The position numbers were made by a program, and so were the translations under genes. A stretch of DNA of 64,000 nucleotides from NCBI RefSeq assembly GCF_003014755.1, contig NZ_PYAW01000004.1, forward strand, positions 124,001 to 188,000, written 5' to 3'. Position 1 is the stretch's first letter. The number at the start of each line of letters is the position of its first letter. Under the pieces are notes generated by a model. That model was given only the letters and a program-made list of their open reading frames with translations, was not told where the DNA came from and searched no databases. This DNA comes from Chitinophaga niastensis (GTDB lineage: Bacteria > Bacteroidota > Bacteroidia > Chitinophagales > Chitinophagaceae). Positions 45,913 through 55,086 of the stretch are shown here, piece by piece.

Positions 45913-47637
45913 ATGAATAAATGTGCAGTTATTATAGGCGTCAATGAGGTCAGGCAGCTTCCACCGCTTACAGCGGCTGTGCAGGGAGCTAAGGATTTTA
46001 ACGTCTGGGCGGTAGGGCAGGGATATACAACCACCCTGATTACAGATGAGAATGGGCCTGTTACCTTGTCTGCTGTCAGCGAGGTGGTCAGTCTCTATGT
46101 GGAAGCAGAGGTTTATGATCAGCTGTTGATATTTTTCTCTGGTCACGGCGCCTGGAAGTCGGTTGGTACGGAGCTTTGGCTACTCTCTGATGCCACACGT
46201 AATGCCGCGGAGGCGATTGGCCTCAACGCATCCGCCTGGTCTGCGGAAAATGGCAATATCCCGCATGTAGTATTTATCGGCGATGCATGCAGAACAAACA
46301 ACAGCGACCCGCTTTTGAGCCGCGTTCATGGGAGTGATATTTTTCCTAATGTTGCTGGGCTTAGTATACCGCCTGAAGTAGACAGATTTCATGCGGCGAA
46401 GGTGCTCAGTCCCGCTTATGAGAGAACTGTGAGGGGAGAGGATGCTAAGTCATTTGGATTATATACCCGGTGTGTACTGAATGGCTTAAGTGGGAATGTA
46501 TCTGAGATTCTTCAGCCTTATAGGGAGGATGGAGGCAGAACCCAGATTCTACTTCCCAGAGCATTAAAAACTTATCTTGAAGAAATAGTTCCGCTGGAAG
46601 TGAGTAAATATACCAGTGAACACACACAGCAACCAGTTGCCCACGTACAGTCTGCCTATCCTAAATATCTGGCCAGATTTAGAGGAGAGGATGATACAGA
46701 AATGTTCCCGCCCCAGACAGTCGCAGACAAGGAGATACCATATAACAGGGAAGGACCGAGGAATCGGTCCGGAATGGAAGGAGTATTTATTGGTGGAAAC
46801 CTGGAACGTTATGTAGATCATCGCTTGTATAAAACGCTGGATAGCTATCTGGACGATAGCAGGGCACCTTTCCTGCAACTTTTTATGGATCGTGAAGGAG
46901 GGGTAATTATTGATGGCACGGACGATGTTAAAGTTAAACCAGATTGGCCCGTGGGTTACTTGTTTAGGGAAGGAAAGATCACTTTTGTGGAGGTGCCTCC
47001 GTATTACCCCTATTCTTTTCTGCTCCTGCGACTTGGAAATGGTAACAGCGTTCCAGTAACCATATTGCCGGAATTTGTAGCCATTGTGCTTTTGAAGGAT
47101 GAGCAGGTAATTAACATTAGGTATGAACCCACTCGTAATAGTCACAGGTATAATGAAGGAATGGAGCGGCGGCCGGTCATAGTGGAAAAAAGAGCGCTGA
47201 TCGCCACTGCCATGCAGTTTGGAGACTTTAAAATCACCGGAAGTGCGCCCGAAGTGATTAGGCAGGCGGGTTTTATACGCTATGACAAGGCGTTTGATCC
47301 GACATTAGGGTTGTATGCCAGTTATGCCTATGCGCAACAAGGAAGGTGGGAAGATATCAACTCGGTTTATGAGTACATGAGTAGGGAACCAGAGCCGGTC
47401 CTTTTTGATGTGACGTTGTTAAATTTTCTGGCCAGAATCAGGGGACGGGAGAAATCACGGTTTAACAACCAGAGAGGAGCCATTGGGCCGTTGTTAACGC
47501 AAGGATGGTCCTATTTTCCTATCAACTTTTCTTATTTTCCCGGGAAGTACAGAACATTGATTCGCTGTTTGGTGCCGGGGCTGTGGACAACATTTACTGA
47601 GCAAGGTGCCCGCTTTATTTCAAAAGGTTTACGATAG
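45913..47637 (+). CDS. Caspase-family (peptidase C14) protein with C-terminal helical domain
   Basis: 574 residues. The N-terminal caspase-like fold runs to about 250: NKCAVIIGVNEVRQLPPLTA, strand LLIFFSGHGAW with catalytic His78, and VVFIGDACRTNN with catalytic Cys126. A middle beta-rich region (about 290-420) and a C-terminal helical region follow (LGLYASYAYAQQGRWEDINS, PLLTQGWSYFPINF), as seen in many bacterial caspase-like proteins. Metacaspase-like proteases cut after basic or acidic residues and often trigger cell death in defence systems. The next gene begins one base after its stop, so an alpha/beta-hydrolase is its probable partner. No signal peptide. Confidence 0.9.
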   Translation: MNKCAVIIGVNEVRQLPPLTAAVQGAKDFNVWAVGQGYTTTLITDENGPVTLSAVSEVVSLYVEAEVYDQLLIFFSGHGAWKSVGTELWLLSDATRNAAEAIGLNASAWSAENGNIPHVVFIGDACRTNNSDPLLSRVHGSDIFPNVAGLSIPPEVDRFHAAKVLSPAYERTVRGEDAKSFGLYTRCVLNGLSGNVSEILQPYREDGGRTQILLPRALKTYLEEIVPLEVSKYTSEHTQQPVAHVQSAYPKYLARFRGEDDTEMFPPQTVADKEIPYNREGPRNRSGMEGVFIGGNLERYVDHRLYKTLDSYLDDSRAPFLQLFMDREGGVIIDGTDDVKVKPDWPVGYLFREGKITFVEVPPYYPYSFLLLRLGNGNSVPVTILPEFVAIVLLKDEQVINIRYEPTRNSHRYNEGMERRPVIVEKRALIATAMQFGDFKITGSAPEVIRQAGFIRYDKAFDPTLGLYASYAYAQQGRWEDINSVYEYMSREPEPVLFDVTLLNFLARIRGREKSRFNNQRGAIGPLLTQGWSYFPINFSYFPGKYRTLIRCLVPGLWTTFTEQGARFISKGLR

Positions 47638-47638
47638 T

Positions 47639-48520
47639 ATGGCAACAATAATATTTATACATGGAAGAGGGCAGCAGGGACGTGACCCCGTGGAATTGGA
47701 ACAGGAGTGGAGAGTTGCATTGGAAGTGGGACTTAAAAAGATAGATGCAGTGCTGCCTGCCGGAACCAGGATCGTGTTTCCTTATTACGGAAATATTCTA
47801 CATGAAAAGACAAAAGGGCCCGAAGATACTCTGGAAAGGCTAATTGAAAAAGGCGAAGCATCAGATGCAGGGATGTATTTTCTGCGTGATATGCTACAGG
47901 AACTATTGCAAAATGCGGGGATTACGAATGCGCAGATTCAGCAAAATTATCCTGATGGACTTACTGAAAGGGGCTTTCAGAACTGGAAATGGGTAATTGC
48001 AATGGTCAAAACTGTCGATAAGATCCCCGGGCTACGGGACTTTATGCTTGATCTGGCGACATCAGATGTATATCAGTATCTGGCACTGCCGCATATCCGG
48101 GAGGCTATTGATAAGTTAGTGGCTGGCCATATTGATAGTGACCCTTGTGTAGTCGTAGCTCACTCCCTGGGTACTGTAGTGGCCTATAATGTCCTCCATG
48201 AGATACCTTCTGCCAAAGTAGATGGCCTAATCACGCTGGGGTCCCCGCTAGGTATTCGTGCAGTGAAAAAGTTTTTGAATAAGCCGTTAAAGATGCCTTC
48301 CTGCATTTGTAACTTATGGTTTAATGCACTTGACAACAAAGATATCGTCGCCCTAAACCCCTTAACCAAGCATTATTTTCCTATTACCCCGGGGATTATT
48401 AATAAAACAAACTTGGTTAACACTACATCCAATCACCACAGTATCGAAGGGTACCTGAGTAATCCGGAGGTGGCTAAGGCAATTTATCATAGCTATTTAA
48501 AACTCCATTCAGAATATTGA
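47639..48520 (+). CDS. Alpha/beta-hydrolase paired with the caspase-like gene
   Basis: 293 residues from ATG 47639. The start ATIIFIHGRGQQGRD carries the oxyanion-hole HG motif. Ser176 sits in VVVAHSLGTVVAYNVL, Asp235 (or Asp232) in ALDNKDIVAL and His267 in NHHSIEGYL, giving a full catalytic triad. It is thus a serine esterase, lipase or peptidase. The start lies one base after the caspase stop, indicating translational coupling. A role as protease substrate or effector is inference from this linkage. An in-frame codon at 47606 would overlap the caspase gene. Confidence 0.88.
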   Translation: MATIIFIHGRGQQGRDPVELEQEWRVALEVGLKKIDAVLPAGTRIVFPYYGNILHEKTKGPEDTLERLIEKGEASDAGMYFLRDMLQELLQNAGITNAQIQQNYPDGLTERGFQNWKWVIAMVKTVDKIPGLRDFMLDLATSDVYQYLALPHIREAIDKLVAGHIDSDPCVVVAHSLGTVVAYNVLHEIPSAKVDGLITLGSPLGIRAVKKFLNKPLKMPSCICNLWFNALDNKDIVALNPLTKHYFPITPGIINKTNLVNTTSNHHSIEGYLSNPEVAKAIYHSYLKLHSEY

Positions 48521-48613
48521 ATTGCGCGCATTTAATGAACTTATTGACATGTTTGAGATTTCGTGATAATTCCTTATTATAATAGTGGCTGGGATTTGTT
48601 TGGCAGCCGCTAA

Positions 48614-50230
48614 TCATAGAATTTTGAATGACTCGGGATGGACACCAAAAGAAGTCTCAAAGTTACTGCACGCCCAATTCTTCATTTCTTCTTTTGTATA
48701 TTTTGAAGAAAGCCACTGATAATCGAAAGTAAATGGCCCTTCTGTTATGATCCATTCTCTGACCATGGTGTAAACAGAATTCCAGGTGAAAAATTCATTT
48801 AGTGTATTATCTAGCAGTTCAGCAGTATGTTGTTTGCTGGCCGAAGGATAGATATCTCCATTTTCATCATCGATAAATAATGCATTATGCTTTTCAAACA
48901 AGTTGTATGCCTCCTTCAGGGTTATTTGATTTTGTGGTAGTTCAAACAGATGCATTCCTGGCCAGCAAAAGAACTGTGGATATTTGACTTTATCTTCCTG
49001 AAACTTTAGAAACTTGGAAAAAAAGAGCCTGATAGGTAGATTGGATGATGTGTACTGGTAGTTCCTTTCCTCCTCAAGTAATTTTTTAATACTCGGTTCT
49101 TTATCTATCCAGTTTAAGATATATGCGGCGCTTTCGTAAGGAGAAAAGCAACCGATGGAGCGGGCGAGTTTTTCGCTATGGAAGATATATTCTTCTTTTG
49201 AGAAGTGCTGAATTGCTTTTTTTACATCCTTATGGTTATCTCTGATCATCTTGCACACTAGGGCAAAGCGAAAGCCCGGATCATTTGTTAGGATGAAAGA
49301 TTCATGATAAGTAAGATCAAAAGGAAAGCCATCAGTTGGATTGATAGCAAGGTCGCATATTAACAGGAATAGCCCAACAAGGGGATCATCTGGTTTTACG
49401 GGGAATGGTTCGCCCAGTATATTGAGGAAAAGATTAAAGGCATCCACATATATTCCCGAAAGCAGACCAGCCTTGTTGAAGTCATTAAAATCTAATGTAC
49501 CTGCGTTTGCCAGGTACAAATATTGTAACTGGGAGAATCTGGCCTGTCCTTCAAATATTGACCTTGTACCTAATGGTGGAATCGTATTGGATGAGCCGTA
49601 GTAAAAGCTTTCAACTTTGGCTTCCTTTAGTTTTTTGAATCCGTGTTCCCACTCCCTGATATTGGGTAAGAATGATAATTCCGGGTCAAATGTTGCCGCC
49701 AGTGTCCAAATGGAAGCACTCCACATCATATTATAGGAGTGTCCCCAACATTCAAAATAGGGATTGGTAGCGTATTTATTGATCTGGGTGGGTTCAAATG
49801 CTATTTGGCCAGCAAATTCTATATCATGCCAGTAATTAATGATGCTGTTGACGTTTTCATTTTGGTGTCCAAGTTGATCAAACTTTGCGATTGATTTAAA
49901 AGGGCCAAGTGTATTCAAAACATCTTTGAGTAGGGAATTTATAATATGGCCTTGGGCAGGAAACTTCAAACTGGATATTAATCCAAAGTTTGAACCGACA
50001 TGTTGCCACCAATGAATGGTTTCATGTAAATAGGTAGAATAAGCCTGAATTTGGGTAGAAGTGATATCTCTTGATGAATTAGCTCCTGGTTGTACCTTAC
50101 TTAATTCAAGGTGAATATCTTTTCTTAATCTTAACACAAATTGCATAGGGTTATAGCTGCCTTTTAATCCAGACAGCAACTCACCGGCATTTTCTGAGGT
50201 TAGCAACAAATCAGGGTTTAATGATATCAT
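48614..50230 (-). CDS. Large orphan HExxH (gluzincin-like) protein
   Basis: 538 residues, no signal peptide. A helix AYSTYLHETIHWWQHVGS holds the zinc motif His69-Glu70-x-x-His73. A second helix, SIFEGQARFSQLQYL (Glu227), is the likely third ligand. The rest is helical and rich in aromatic residues, with no domain I recognise. It is convergent with the alpha/beta-hydrolase gene and is probably cytoplasmic. Whether it is an active protease and what it cuts are unknown. Confidence 0.7.
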   Translation of the reverse strand: MISLNPDLLLTSENAGELLSGLKGSYNPMQFVLRLRKDIHLELSKVQPGANSSRDITSTQIQAYSTYLHETIHWWQHVGSNFGLISSLKFPAQGHIINSLLKDVLNTLGPFKSIAKFDQLGHQNENVNSIINYWHDIEFAGQIAFEPTQINKYATNPYFECWGHSYNMMWSASIWTLAATFDPELSFLPNIREWEHGFKKLKEAKVESFYYGSSNTIPPLGTRSIFEGQARFSQLQYLYLANAGTLDFNDFNKAGLLSGIYVDAFNLFLNILGEPFPVKPDDPLVGLFLLICDLAINPTDGFPFDLTYHESFILTNDPGFRFALVCKMIRDNHKDVKKAIQHFSKEEYIFHSEKLARSIGCFSPYESAAYILNWIDKEPSIKKLLEEERNYQYTSSNLPIRLFFSKFLKFQEDKVKYPQFFCWPGMHLFELPQNQITLKEAYNLFEKHNALFIDDENGDIYPSASKQHTAELLDNTLNEFFTWNSVYTMVREWIITEGPFTFDYQWLSSKYTKEEMKNWACSNFETSFGVHPESFKIL

Positions 50231-50910
50231 TTTTATTAGTAAGTGGGTTTATTTATAAAGATACTAAAACCAGCGCTTAATTTTTTTTCAACTATAAGCG
50301 GCAAATTCCAGGATGAATGATAATATCTACGTGAAGGTTATGTTCAGTTCCCTCACAAGGGCGGCCAAGATCCAATTATATAAGGAAGTAATCGGGGGAA
50401 CATTTGATCAACTTATTATTTGTAATGCTGGAGCAACCGGGCAAGAGAAAATTAGAATTCCTCCATTCGTTGTCTGGAGATTAATTATCCGGTTTTTTAG
50501 TCTTGGTTTGTAATCTTCGCCTGTAAATTTTTGCCAGTACCAGTCACTTGCAAAGGTGAGTTATTTTTCGCGTAAATAATTCCTCAGAGGGATTTTTTCA
50601 ACTATAGCATTGCGCATCTTGCTGCCATCTACGACGCAGAGTTCCTGTGTGATGAAATCATATACTTGTATGGCTGGAGATGAGGAACCTGGCAGTACAA
50701 TAGGGAACCTCATTGACTGGCTGTTTTTACATGTCCCCCTTTCCACTTTTTTAACCATTTTATTGCGTTGAAGCCGTCGCTAGCAAATAGCAAATCAATT
50801 GGGAGGGAGCCGAGAGATACCTGTTTCTGTGCAGGTCCTTTTTACCTAATAAATACTATCTTTAGTTAATCACAATCCCAAAAGTTTCACAATCCCATTT
50901 AATCAGCCAC
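50231..50910. other. Gap with at most small reading frames
   Basis: Two short frames exist: 50313-50513 (+, 66 codons, weak) and 50561-50758 (-, 65 codons). Neither has a recognised family. A -7-like TATCTTTA lies at 50857-50864 before the next gene, without a -33 box. Confidence 0.45.
50561..50758 (-). CDS. Small hypothetical protein, doubtful
   Basis: 65 residues beginning MVKKVERGTCKNSQSMRFPI and ending MRNAIVEKIPLRNYLREK. The composition is protein-like (balanced charges, a central VYDFITQELCVVDG strand-turn pattern) but no family, ribosome site or promoter supports it. It could equally be a decayed gene. Confidence 0.35.
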   Translation of the reverse strand: MVKKVERGTCKNSQSMRFPIVLPGSSSPAIQVYDFITQELCVVDGSKMRNAIVEKIPLRNYLREK

Positions 50911-51999
50911 ATGAAAATCATTGACCTTCTCACTTCCACATTGGATGTATCGTTGCCGATTGTCAGTATGTCTTTTGGTATGTATGGTGCAATGACAGAT
51001 ACTAAACCGAAGGATGGTAAGCTTACCCCACAAGGCAGAATCGCCATTACGGGAATCGTATTAGCAGGGATATTTACCCTGGTCATTAAAGTCGGAGGGC
51101 TTTATCAAAAGATAGAGGTGCAAAACCAGGAAAAAATACAAGCCGCTCATATAGCTGATAGTTTAAGACAGCGTGATTCGCTGGAACAGGCTTTTAAAAC
51201 ACGGCTGGATATTAGCTTGCATCGTTCGGCAACATTAATAGGGCATTTAAGTGAACAAACGGATATCTCAATAAACCGGATGCAGGGTCTTGCCAAAGAG
51301 CAACAAAAGCTGGTCACTAATTCCATCCGCACGATAGAGCCATTGCAGCCTTTACGTATCTGTATCCGGTATACCCTGAATTCGGAACTACCGGAAGTAA
51401 AGGCTTATTTTGACCAGCTCATTGCGGGAAAGGCAAGCTTGATGTCTTCTCCTCCATCTGGGACAATCGTGAGCTCGCAGCTCGGCCACCCGGCAGAACC
51501 GGATCGGATGGAAATTAGGAAAATCGAAAACCCATACTTTCCTAAATTTGTTCAATTACGGAATGATTATGCGCTTCATATTACCGGAAGTCCGATCAAC
51601 CTCGATCAGATAACTACGCTGCAATCCTTCAAAATCCGTTTAGACCCAAACAAACTTTTAGACCATCCGGAACTCCAGGATAAAATCAATAATTTTAATG
51701 CCGATGTGGACTTTAGGAAGAAAACGGTAACCATCATCTATTCAACAGATGTTTTTGCCTCTTTTGCGGATGGCCCCAAAAGCATGTTCAGCATCTATGA
51801 CCTAGCAGGACATTATTTATCAGTACTTGGAAGCTTTCAAAAGGGGTATACTTTAAACGATGTCAGTTTTTATACTGGTGGCCGGTACTGGCATTTAACG
51901 AGGTTTGCCTTTGCCTCCGGAAATTATAAGGAACATGCCAATGCTACGCAAACATATAGATACTATACCCGAAAAATTACCGCCATTGAAATTAAATAG
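50911..51999 (+). CDS. Membrane protein with coiled coil, unrecognised
   Basis: 362 residues. Two hydrophobic segments at the N-terminus (about 12-28 and 46-66, AITGIVLAGIFTLVIKVGG) are followed by a long helical, Gln/Arg/Glu-rich coiled coil (about 66-140). A soluble beta-rich C-terminal domain comes next (RICIRYTLNSELPEVKAYFD, then TVTIIYSTDVFASF, YRYYTRKITAIEI). It resembles a membrane-tethered sensor or scaffold, but no family is recognised. It is a single gene between the metalloprotease and a terminator. Confidence 0.7.
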   Translation: MKIIDLLTSTLDVSLPIVSMSFGMYGAMTDTKPKDGKLTPQGRIAITGIVLAGIFTLVIKVGGLYQKIEVQNQEKIQAAHIADSLRQRDSLEQAFKTRLDISLHRSATLIGHLSEQTDISINRMQGLAKEQQKLVTNSIRTIEPLQPLRICIRYTLNSELPEVKAYFDQLIAGKASLMSSPPSGTIVSSQLGHPAEPDRMEIRKIENPYFPKFVQLRNDYALHITGSPINLDQITTLQSFKIRLDPNKLLDHPELQDKINNFNADVDFRKKTVTIIYSTDVFASFADGPKSMFSIYDLAGHYLSVLGSFQKGYTLNDVSFYTGGRYWHLTRFAFASGNYKEHANATQTYRYYTRKITAIEIK

Positions 52000-52159
52000 T
52001 CGAGGGTAGGTAAGCCTGACTCTGTCCATTGATTAAGCATTTAGGAGGCTTTGAACCATGTTTTAGAAATGAGGCAAAATGAGTATATTCAATTAGTGAA
52101 TTTTAAAAGCAGTTTCAAAGAATTTGGAAGCTATTGTGGCATTATGAAAAATTACTGAC

Positions 52160-52201
52160 AAAACACCCATGCCGTTAAGTTAAGGCAAATATGGGTGTTT
52201 T
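52160..52201. terminator. Terminator hairpin
   Basis: Arms 52160-52170 and 52191-52201 are perfectly complementary over 11 bp, with an inner TGCC/GGCA stem. It ends in TTTT and can serve both strands. Confidence 0.7.
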
Positions 52202-52297
52202 AACGGTTGCGGTAGGCATTCACAATGATTACATTGTGGGCTATCTGTGATTCCCTGATTGGAACCTGTATATTCGTGACTATAAATAATAGCCATT

Positions 52298-52504
52298 ATG
52301 AAAAAAATCCTTTTACTCGTCTTCCTGATTACAATAACCATTTTCAGTCAGGCACAACGTAGGCATTATGGCGGGGGCCACCATACTACCAGCCATGGAG
52401 GTCACTTTGCTGGAGGTTCAGGTTCTTCCCACCGTGGTGGGCATTATAGGAATTCAAGTAGTTATAATAGATATGGTACTCACAAGGGCAGCAGAAGGTA
52501 TTAA
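52298..52504 (+). CDS. Exported His/Gly-rich small protein
   Basis: 68 residues. A typical signal peptide (MKKILLLVFLITITIFSQAQ) precedes a mature part of about 48 residues of HGG, HTTSHGG and SSHRGG type motifs, ending in YGTHKGSRRY. His-rich exported peptides can bind metal ions; that is a composition argument only. No family recognised. It sits 96 bp downstream of a terminator and is monocistronic. Confidence 0.6.
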   Translation: MKKILLLVFLITITIFSQAQRRHYGGGHHTTSHGGHFAGGSGSSHRGGHYRNSSSYNRYGTHKGSRRY

Positions 52505-52590
52505 CTCGAATTACATGGACATTATAGCTTAACGACATGGGTGTTTTAACTCTTTTATATTGAATATTTAAGTATTACATTTAGAGTATT

Positions 52591-53232
52591 ATGGCAATTA
52601 TTTTTTCTGCTGTAACACTTATACAAAAGATAGTTGAATCGAATAGGGGTCTCAGGAAACAGCTAACCGATATACTTGAAAAAATTACCAGTATCAATAT
52701 TGAATCAGAAAAAGCTAAAGCGAACAGTGTTGGCTTCCCGGCAAATTATCAAGGATTATTAAACGATCAACAACGATTTTTTGTACGGCAAGCCGCATAC
52801 CTAGCTAAATAAATCAGTAGATATGTAAGTCCTTATGAATGGAATATGGTTGCATGAGGATGGGTTACGATCGATGAAATAGAGGCGGCAGAAGAATGCT
52901 TTGAGAGAGCTATAAAGCGGTCTAAATCAGATGTTGACAAAGGTTTAACACTTAGGTCATTTGCGGGTCTTTTAACTGATGAGCGAAAATTTGAATTAGC
53001 AAATGAATATTATCAGAAAGCAATGGCCGCTTTCAAAGGAAACGCCGATCGAATGATATATTATAGGGTAATTATCTATGAACGATGGGCACAGATTTTC
53101 CCAAAGCAAGATGTAGAATATACAAATAAAATTGATCAGGTAATTAGGGAATGGAGCGGTCATTCTAATAAAAATAGGTCCGAAACTGAAATAAAAAGGG
53201 TTCGGGACACTTTGGTGGCTGCGGCTACTTAA
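52591..53232 (+). pseudogene. TPR-like gene interrupted by two in-frame stops
   Basis: The frame 52591-53232 is open except for TAA at 52810 and TGA at 52855. The first part reads AIIFSAVTLIQKIVESNRGL and ends QQRFFVRQAAYLAK. Between the stops it reads ISRYVSPYEWNMVA, and afterwards TIDEIEAAEECFERAIKRSK, ELANEYYQKAMAAFKG, which is TPR-like. TAA could be CAA with one C-to-T change and TGA could be CGA with another. A functional full-length protein of about 213 residues is likely ancestral; the two short parts are unlikely to work alone. Confidence 0.75.
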
Positions 53233-53353
53233 TTCAAAAGCTTTTTGGTCTGAAGGTTATATCCAATGTCAATGAAATAGCTGCTGCTGTTTAATTAGCT
53301 TCATCTTTATCTCTTCTGCCTGATTACGTTACGTAGGGCGATAAAGAGTGCTG

Positions 53354-54994
53354 TCAGGTATGCTCCTGATTTTTCAGAATTTCCTCGATTTTTTCCTTAA
53401 ACCATTGCGTCTTTACCAGATCCTTAATGAAGTAACTGAATTTCTGTAAGTAAGCTTTATTGTAATGGCTTTTTATACTATAAAAAGGATAAAAAGTTTC
53501 CAGGTCATTGCTTTGTAAACCTTCAGTAATGGTATCAATACTCTTACTCTTTTTTACACCTTCCTCTTTTAATTCAGGATATGACTGACGTGCCACCTGT
53601 ATGTCAGCAACAATTGGGATCAACTTTTTATTCTTTTGATCTACAATCTCCTGGATATACGCCGCCTTATCAAAGCCGATCCAATTTAATTCTGCAATAT
53701 TATCCGGGTGGTAAATGTAATTTTCAAAAGCGTAATACTTTAGAATTTTAAGATTGGGGAATCTCTTTTGAATACTTACTATTTCTTCATCTGTGAGATA
53801 ATCGCGATCTCTTAATCCCAATTTATTAGGATCTTCCTTTATTGTCATGAATACCTCACGACTATTTTGTGCAGGTAGAAAAAGGAAGCCATCTTCCCCT
53901 AAAGCCAGGTTGTAATGCTGGTCATTTTGATTTTCTACAGTAACCAGCCTATATCCTTTTAGTACATTTTTTATAATTTCTTTAGGCAATGCCACTTCAT
54001 ACACCTCCATTTTATCCTTGGGTTCTGGCAAAATGATTTGTGGAATGTCAAAATTCAGCAAATCCAGATCGATAAGTGCAGCATTTTCTGCATTCCTGGC
54101 AAAATCAATGAATCCTAATGCATGTGATGCCGTCCAGAGTTGCGAATTCTCCGGAACCCAGCCATTAGTAATTTCATTCAATAATCTGACTTGTAAGGAA
54201 GTGTTTAAATGGCAATCCATTTCGTCTATAAAGATGATCGCGTCTTCATAGAATGGTTTCCTTACAATAAAATTTAAAAGAAGTATCACTACCTGTTTTT
54301 CACCATGACTTAATAAATCATAGCTAATTCGTGATTCTCCTTTCTGAAATATTAATTGACCACTGCTTTGCGCGGTTGGATTCTGAAATGCAGCAATCTG
54401 AATAGTAGTGGTAGTATCACCACCTAAAATATTAATTAAAGATGTATTTAGCGGATCAATATAATCTTGGAAAATCTTCAACGTATCTGCGGATTCTCCT
54501 CTGAAAACTGGTGCCCTTAAAGCATTGTCAATTTCTTGTATGTAAAGATTTACATCGCTCGTAAAGCGTTCATCTGCATCAATAAAAGTAAGTGGACCGT
54601 CAGTATTATTCCTGGCAAAATCGAGATTAACCTGATTAGTTACTCTTGGCACAATCCGAATACTACTCCTACCAGTAAATTTTGATATTTTATTTCTTGA
54701 GCTATCACTAGATCTTCTTGATTTATCTACTATGCTAATTGAATTGCCATCGGAAAAATTAATACTAACTTCAGGCTTAAGGTTATTTTTTGCATAATAG
54801 TTTTCTAATGGAATAGGGCTATATGCATCATCCCGAAATTGCTTAACAACATAATCAAACGCATCAAAAACAGACGATTTGCCAGAACCATTTGAGCCAA
54901 TTAATAATACCAACTTTGCTTCTTCTGGAATTCCGTCAATGGTTAAGTCTGTAAATCGCTTAAAGTTCTTAAGTTCAAGTTTAGTAATACGCAT
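53354..54994 (-). CDS. ABC-type ATPase fused to DUF4435/TOPRIM-like nuclease domain (OLD/PARIS-like)
   Basis: 546 residues from ATG 54994 (an earlier in-frame start adds nine residues). ATPase: Walker A GSNGSGKSS at 33-41, signature SHGEKQ at 229-234, Walker B IIFIDEMD at 253-260 and switch His291 in TASHALGF. After a break near 340 comes a TOPRIM-like half: RLVTVENQND (Glu354), then GLRDRDYLTDEE with the DxD at 396-398 and YYAFENYIYHP. DUF4435 proteins share that E...DxD...ENY order. AriA (ATPase) and AriB (DUF4435) make up the PARIS antiphage system, and merged forms exist, so this is a good candidate for one. Assignment to PARIS rather than another OLD-like system is inferred. Confidence 0.82.
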   Translation of the reverse strand: MRITKLELKNFKRFTDLTIDGIPEEAKLVLLIGSNGSGKSSVFDAFDYVVKQFRDDAYSPIPLENYYAKNNLKPEVSINFSDGNSISIVDKSRRSSDSSRNKISKFTGRSSIRIVPRVTNQVNLDFARNNTDGPLTFIDADERFTSDVNLYIQEIDNALRAPVFRGESADTLKIFQDYIDPLNTSLINILGGDTTTTIQIAAFQNPTAQSSGQLIFQKGESRISYDLLSHGEKQVVILLLNFIVRKPFYEDAIIFIDEMDCHLNTSLQVRLLNEITNGWVPENSQLWTASHALGFIDFARNAENAALIDLDLLNFDIPQIILPEPKDKMEVYEVALPKEIIKNVLKGYRLVTVENQNDQHYNLALGEDGFLFLPAQNSREVFMTIKEDPNKLGLRDRDYLTDEEIVSIQKRFPNLKILKYYAFENYIYHPDNIAELNWIGFDKAAYIQEIVDQKNKKLIPIVADIQVARQSYPELKEEGVKKSKSIDTITEGLQSNDLETFYPFYSIKSHYNKAYLQKFSYFIKDLVKTQWFKEKIEEILKNQEHT

Positions 54995-55052
54995 AATCCA
55001 AAAATAACTTATTTCATCCAACGATGGGTTGTTCTATGGTCCATATAAATAA

Positions 55053-55083
55053 AAAAAGCCATCTTACAATAAGATGGCTTTTT
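55053..55083. terminator. Terminator of tRNA-Pro
   Basis: Perfect 14-bp stem (55053-55066 with 55070-55083) with a 3-nt loop, A-rich on the left and T-rich on the right, usable on both strands. It lies 4 bp beyond the tRNA 3' end. Confidence 0.85.
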
Positions 55084-55086
55084 CAG

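Noticed and set aside
45913-48520. Gasdermin-type bacterial defence operon
   Set aside because: A caspase-like protease is present, but its partner has a clear Ser-Asp-His hydrolase triad and not a gasdermin-like sequence.
52591-53232. Programmed stop-codon readthrough in the TPR-like gene
   Set aside because: Two stops 45 bp apart without a readthrough context are explained more simply by C-to-T mutation; kept as pseudogene.
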